Positions 61,947 through 64,000 of a stretch of DNA of 64,000 nucleotides are shown in pieces. The stretch comes from Onchidella celtica (lineage: Eukaryota; Mollusca; Gastropoda; Systellommatophora; Onchidiidae), in assembly GCA_963931925.1 (NCBI GenBank), contig OZ007569.1, positions 41,048,521-41,112,520 on the forward strand, in the 5' to 3' direction. The notes under the pieces are model-generated. The model worked only from the letters and a program-made list of their open reading frames with translations. It was not told the DNA's origin and searched no databases. The position numbers were made by a program, and so were the translations under genes. The first letter of the stretch is position 1. Every line of letters begins with the position of its first letter.

Positions 61947-61983
61947 AGAGAGACAGGCAGACAGACAGACAGACAGACAGACA
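61947..61983. repeat. Short (GACA)n run
   Basis: About seven CAGA units after a GT-rich patch. Confidence 0.9.
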
Positions 61984-62574
61984 AGGGGAACAGAAAGAGG
62001 CAAGGAGGAAGTTTATATCGTTGTCGATGGCTCACATACGAGATTTGCTGAAGTTATATAACAATTCATCAATTAGTCCATAATTTAGTATCTCTCATTC
62101 TGTGCCCTCCCTAGCACACAGTGATGACGCTGTTCTGCCGTCACTTGCCTAATCAACTCAAATGACGCTGAAAAACGAAACGCGTCGCAGTTACAATCTT
62201 GAAAAAAAGTTCGAACAGAAAATATTCTTAGGACGAGCACACAGCTGTGCTTACTGACCTTGTCAAACATGCCTGACAGTGATCGATCACCGCCTGATTG
62301 GCCTTATTACCCCGTTGCTGTGGCTAGTTTGTGACTTGTATAAATCTTGTGTTCTCGGGCGGTCGTTCTGACTTGGTGGGATGACTGTATAGAGCAAACA
62401 GTGGCGCCATAGAGACGTCAGCCTCGTTAGGTCGGCTATGATGCTGTTCAAAAAGATCTGGATTTACTGTATATATGCTGAATGGCGGCAGACAGAGAGA
62501 ACAATAAAAATAGACAGAAACCTGTCATTGCAGCATCACAGCATAGACAAAGAGACAGGGCGGCTAATTGGAAG
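61984..62574. other. Unassigned noncoding stretch
   Basis: No recognised feature. Confidence 0.5.
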
Positions 62575-62890
62575 AAAACAGAAAAATATGGAAAAGACAA
62601 GCAGAGAGGACAGACAGAGAGAGGGAGAGAGATAAGGAGAGAGAGAGAGAGAGAGAGAAAGGGGTGGGCATAAAAAGACACACAGACCAAAAGATGGAGA
62701 CGGAGACAGACACACACACGTACAAGACAGAGACAGTGTGAGACAGAGAGATAAGGAAAGAAAGAGAGACAAAGGGGGAGGCACAAACAGATACAGGGAG
62801 CAAAAGATGGAGACAGAGACAGGCAGACAGAGGCATATAGACAGAGAGACAGAGAGAAAGGCAGAGGCAGAGAGAGTGAGAGAGAGATGA
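62575..62890. repeat. GA/GACA-rich low-complexity array
   Basis: Irregular GAGA, GACAGA and AAGA units with short CA patches. It holds two diverged copies of a GACAGAGACA...CAAAAGATGGAGAC segment. Confidence 0.9.
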
Positions 62891-63025
62891 AGGAACGACT
62901 GCGGGGCAAAAAAGACAAGTTGCCAGAAATCAATACTGTAAGTCACTTTGTTGTTGCTGGGTATAAAAATGTACGATAATACTTTAAGTGGGCCTTGACA
63001 TGTACTCGGACGTAGAGATGCGCGC

Positions 63026-63320
63026 TCACACACACACACATACACACTCACACACACACCGCTCATACTCGTCATCTTTTTCCCAGTGGGATTCACTGGC
63101 TCATTTTTGTAATTTTCACAGAAACAAAACCACCACTACCCCTTCCTGCGGTTACCAAAGATGTTAGATTCGATCGTAACTAGTAATACCAGTATCTTTG
63201 CTGTTACATGATTACACCACCACAACCACCTCACCCACATATACATGCACACTCACCCACACAGGCCCACAAATCCCCACCAGATGCACATACACGCACA
63301 CACATGCACACACATATATT
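63026..63320. repeat. CA-rich low-complexity stretches
   Basis: CACACA runs at about 63026-63060 and 63225-63316, separated by ordinary sequence. Confidence 0.85.
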
Positions 63321-63623
63321 TTGCGTACCTAATAACATAAATAAAAGAATGAGTCTGTCATCTCACCCGAGTCGGACAACAGAACTAATACCTCGCGTCT
63401 GTGTTTTTTCAGGGCACACAACGTGTCGCCTGCCTGACTGAGCCCCAGTCTCATCACTGATAGATATACCACCACTGGGTGGCAGAAAAAGAAAACGATT
63501 AAAAATATTATTAATAGCAACAACAACAAAAAAAACTACACCTGGCGATAGGATTTGGAACTAACATACAGAACACAGCGCTCAACGTTTTTTGGCCTTG
63601 CCAAAGATACTTTTTTTTTTAAA

Positions 63624-63738
63624 GGCTGCTGTTAGGGGACCGTATACCGTACACTAATTACAAAGCCAACTAGAAGAAATACTGAGTTGTACATCTATGG
63701 CTTATAATATAATCTACCATGGTCCCCTAACAACAGCC
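63624..63738. mobile_element. Short MITE-like element
   Basis: A 115-bp unit with imperfect terminal inverted repeats: GGCTGCTGTTAGGGGACC at 63624 and its complement GGTCCCCTAACAACAGCC ending at 63738. It is noncoding. The flanking duplication is unclear because of the adjacent T and A runs. Confidence 0.6.
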
Positions 63739-64000
63739 ATTTTGTACATCACCTTTTGAGTTACGGGATTTACACAGCGTCAGTTTTGTGCCCTGCGCTG
63801 TTCATTGGCGAGAAGGTTTAATATCATTAAGGGACTGAAGGTGTGAAGTAGTCTACATCAGAGGACCATTTGTTAAGATGAAAAATTCGTGTGGCGAGCC
63901 ATCAATAAACAATATGCTTAGACCTTCTTCATCCCCATACATCGTGCTTGTCATCCTTATGGATGCCCGACATCTCGTAGATTTGGGGGGGGGGGGGAGG

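Overview
The window looks like intergenic or intronic DNA from an animal nuclear genome. There are no operons, no Shine-Dalgarno-led genes and no host gene I can recognise. The content is short tandem repeats (GATA/GACA, CT and G-rich), tRNA-derived SINEs with a conserved middle part, Helitrons with A|T insertion sites, a hAT-type MITE, a truncated LINE and a Ty3/gypsy retrotransposon. This mix fits a marine invertebrate, most plausibly a mollusc (gastropod-like). That assignment is inference; no host gene is present to prove it.

Layout. 0-11 kb: compound tetranucleotide repeats, a foldback repeat (978-1216), minisatellites, a Helitron on the minus strand (6156-6688) and an 85-nt-arm hairpin (8908-9091). 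11-17 kb: a CT/CTAT microsatellite split by a solo LTR (12072-13264), a second Helitron copy in the opposite orientation (14641-15172), and a second solo LTR of the same family (15525-16445) with a perfect 5-bp target-site duplication. 17-29 kb: CT/GA/GATA arrays, a hAT-like MITE (18547-19157), the first SINE copy, and a Helitron with a different 5' half (23585-24312). 29.6-36 kb: a Helitron 3' end, then the main element of the window. This is an uninterrupted 1482-residue gag-pol gene on the minus strand (31536-35984) followed by its 3' LTR (30336-31488). 36-49 kb: the presumed leader of that element, a dispersed repeat, two diverged copies of a possibly coding repeat (40.25 and 46.5 kb), two more SINEs and a LINE tail with a perfect 13-bp target-site duplication (47866-48540). 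49-64 kb: satellites, a G-rich minisatellite of about 55-bp units (51296-51915), a 63-64-bp tandem repeat (55.4-55.8 kb), the fourth SINE (58711-59085) and GA/CA repeats.

The only intact protein-coding gene is the retrotransposon polyprotein. Its domain order is gag, protease, integrase, reverse transcriptase, RNase H. The integrase therefore lies before the reverse transcriptase, the Ty1/copia-like order known in the Gmr1 group of Ty3/gypsy elements and not the usual gypsy order. The two solo LTRs show that the family has been active here repeatedly and has recombined out. No 5' LTR for the intact gene is visible in the window. Most other long open frames are stop-free readings of repeats (Ser-Leu, Tyr-Leu-Ser-Ile, Arg-Glu, Pro-rich) and are not genes.
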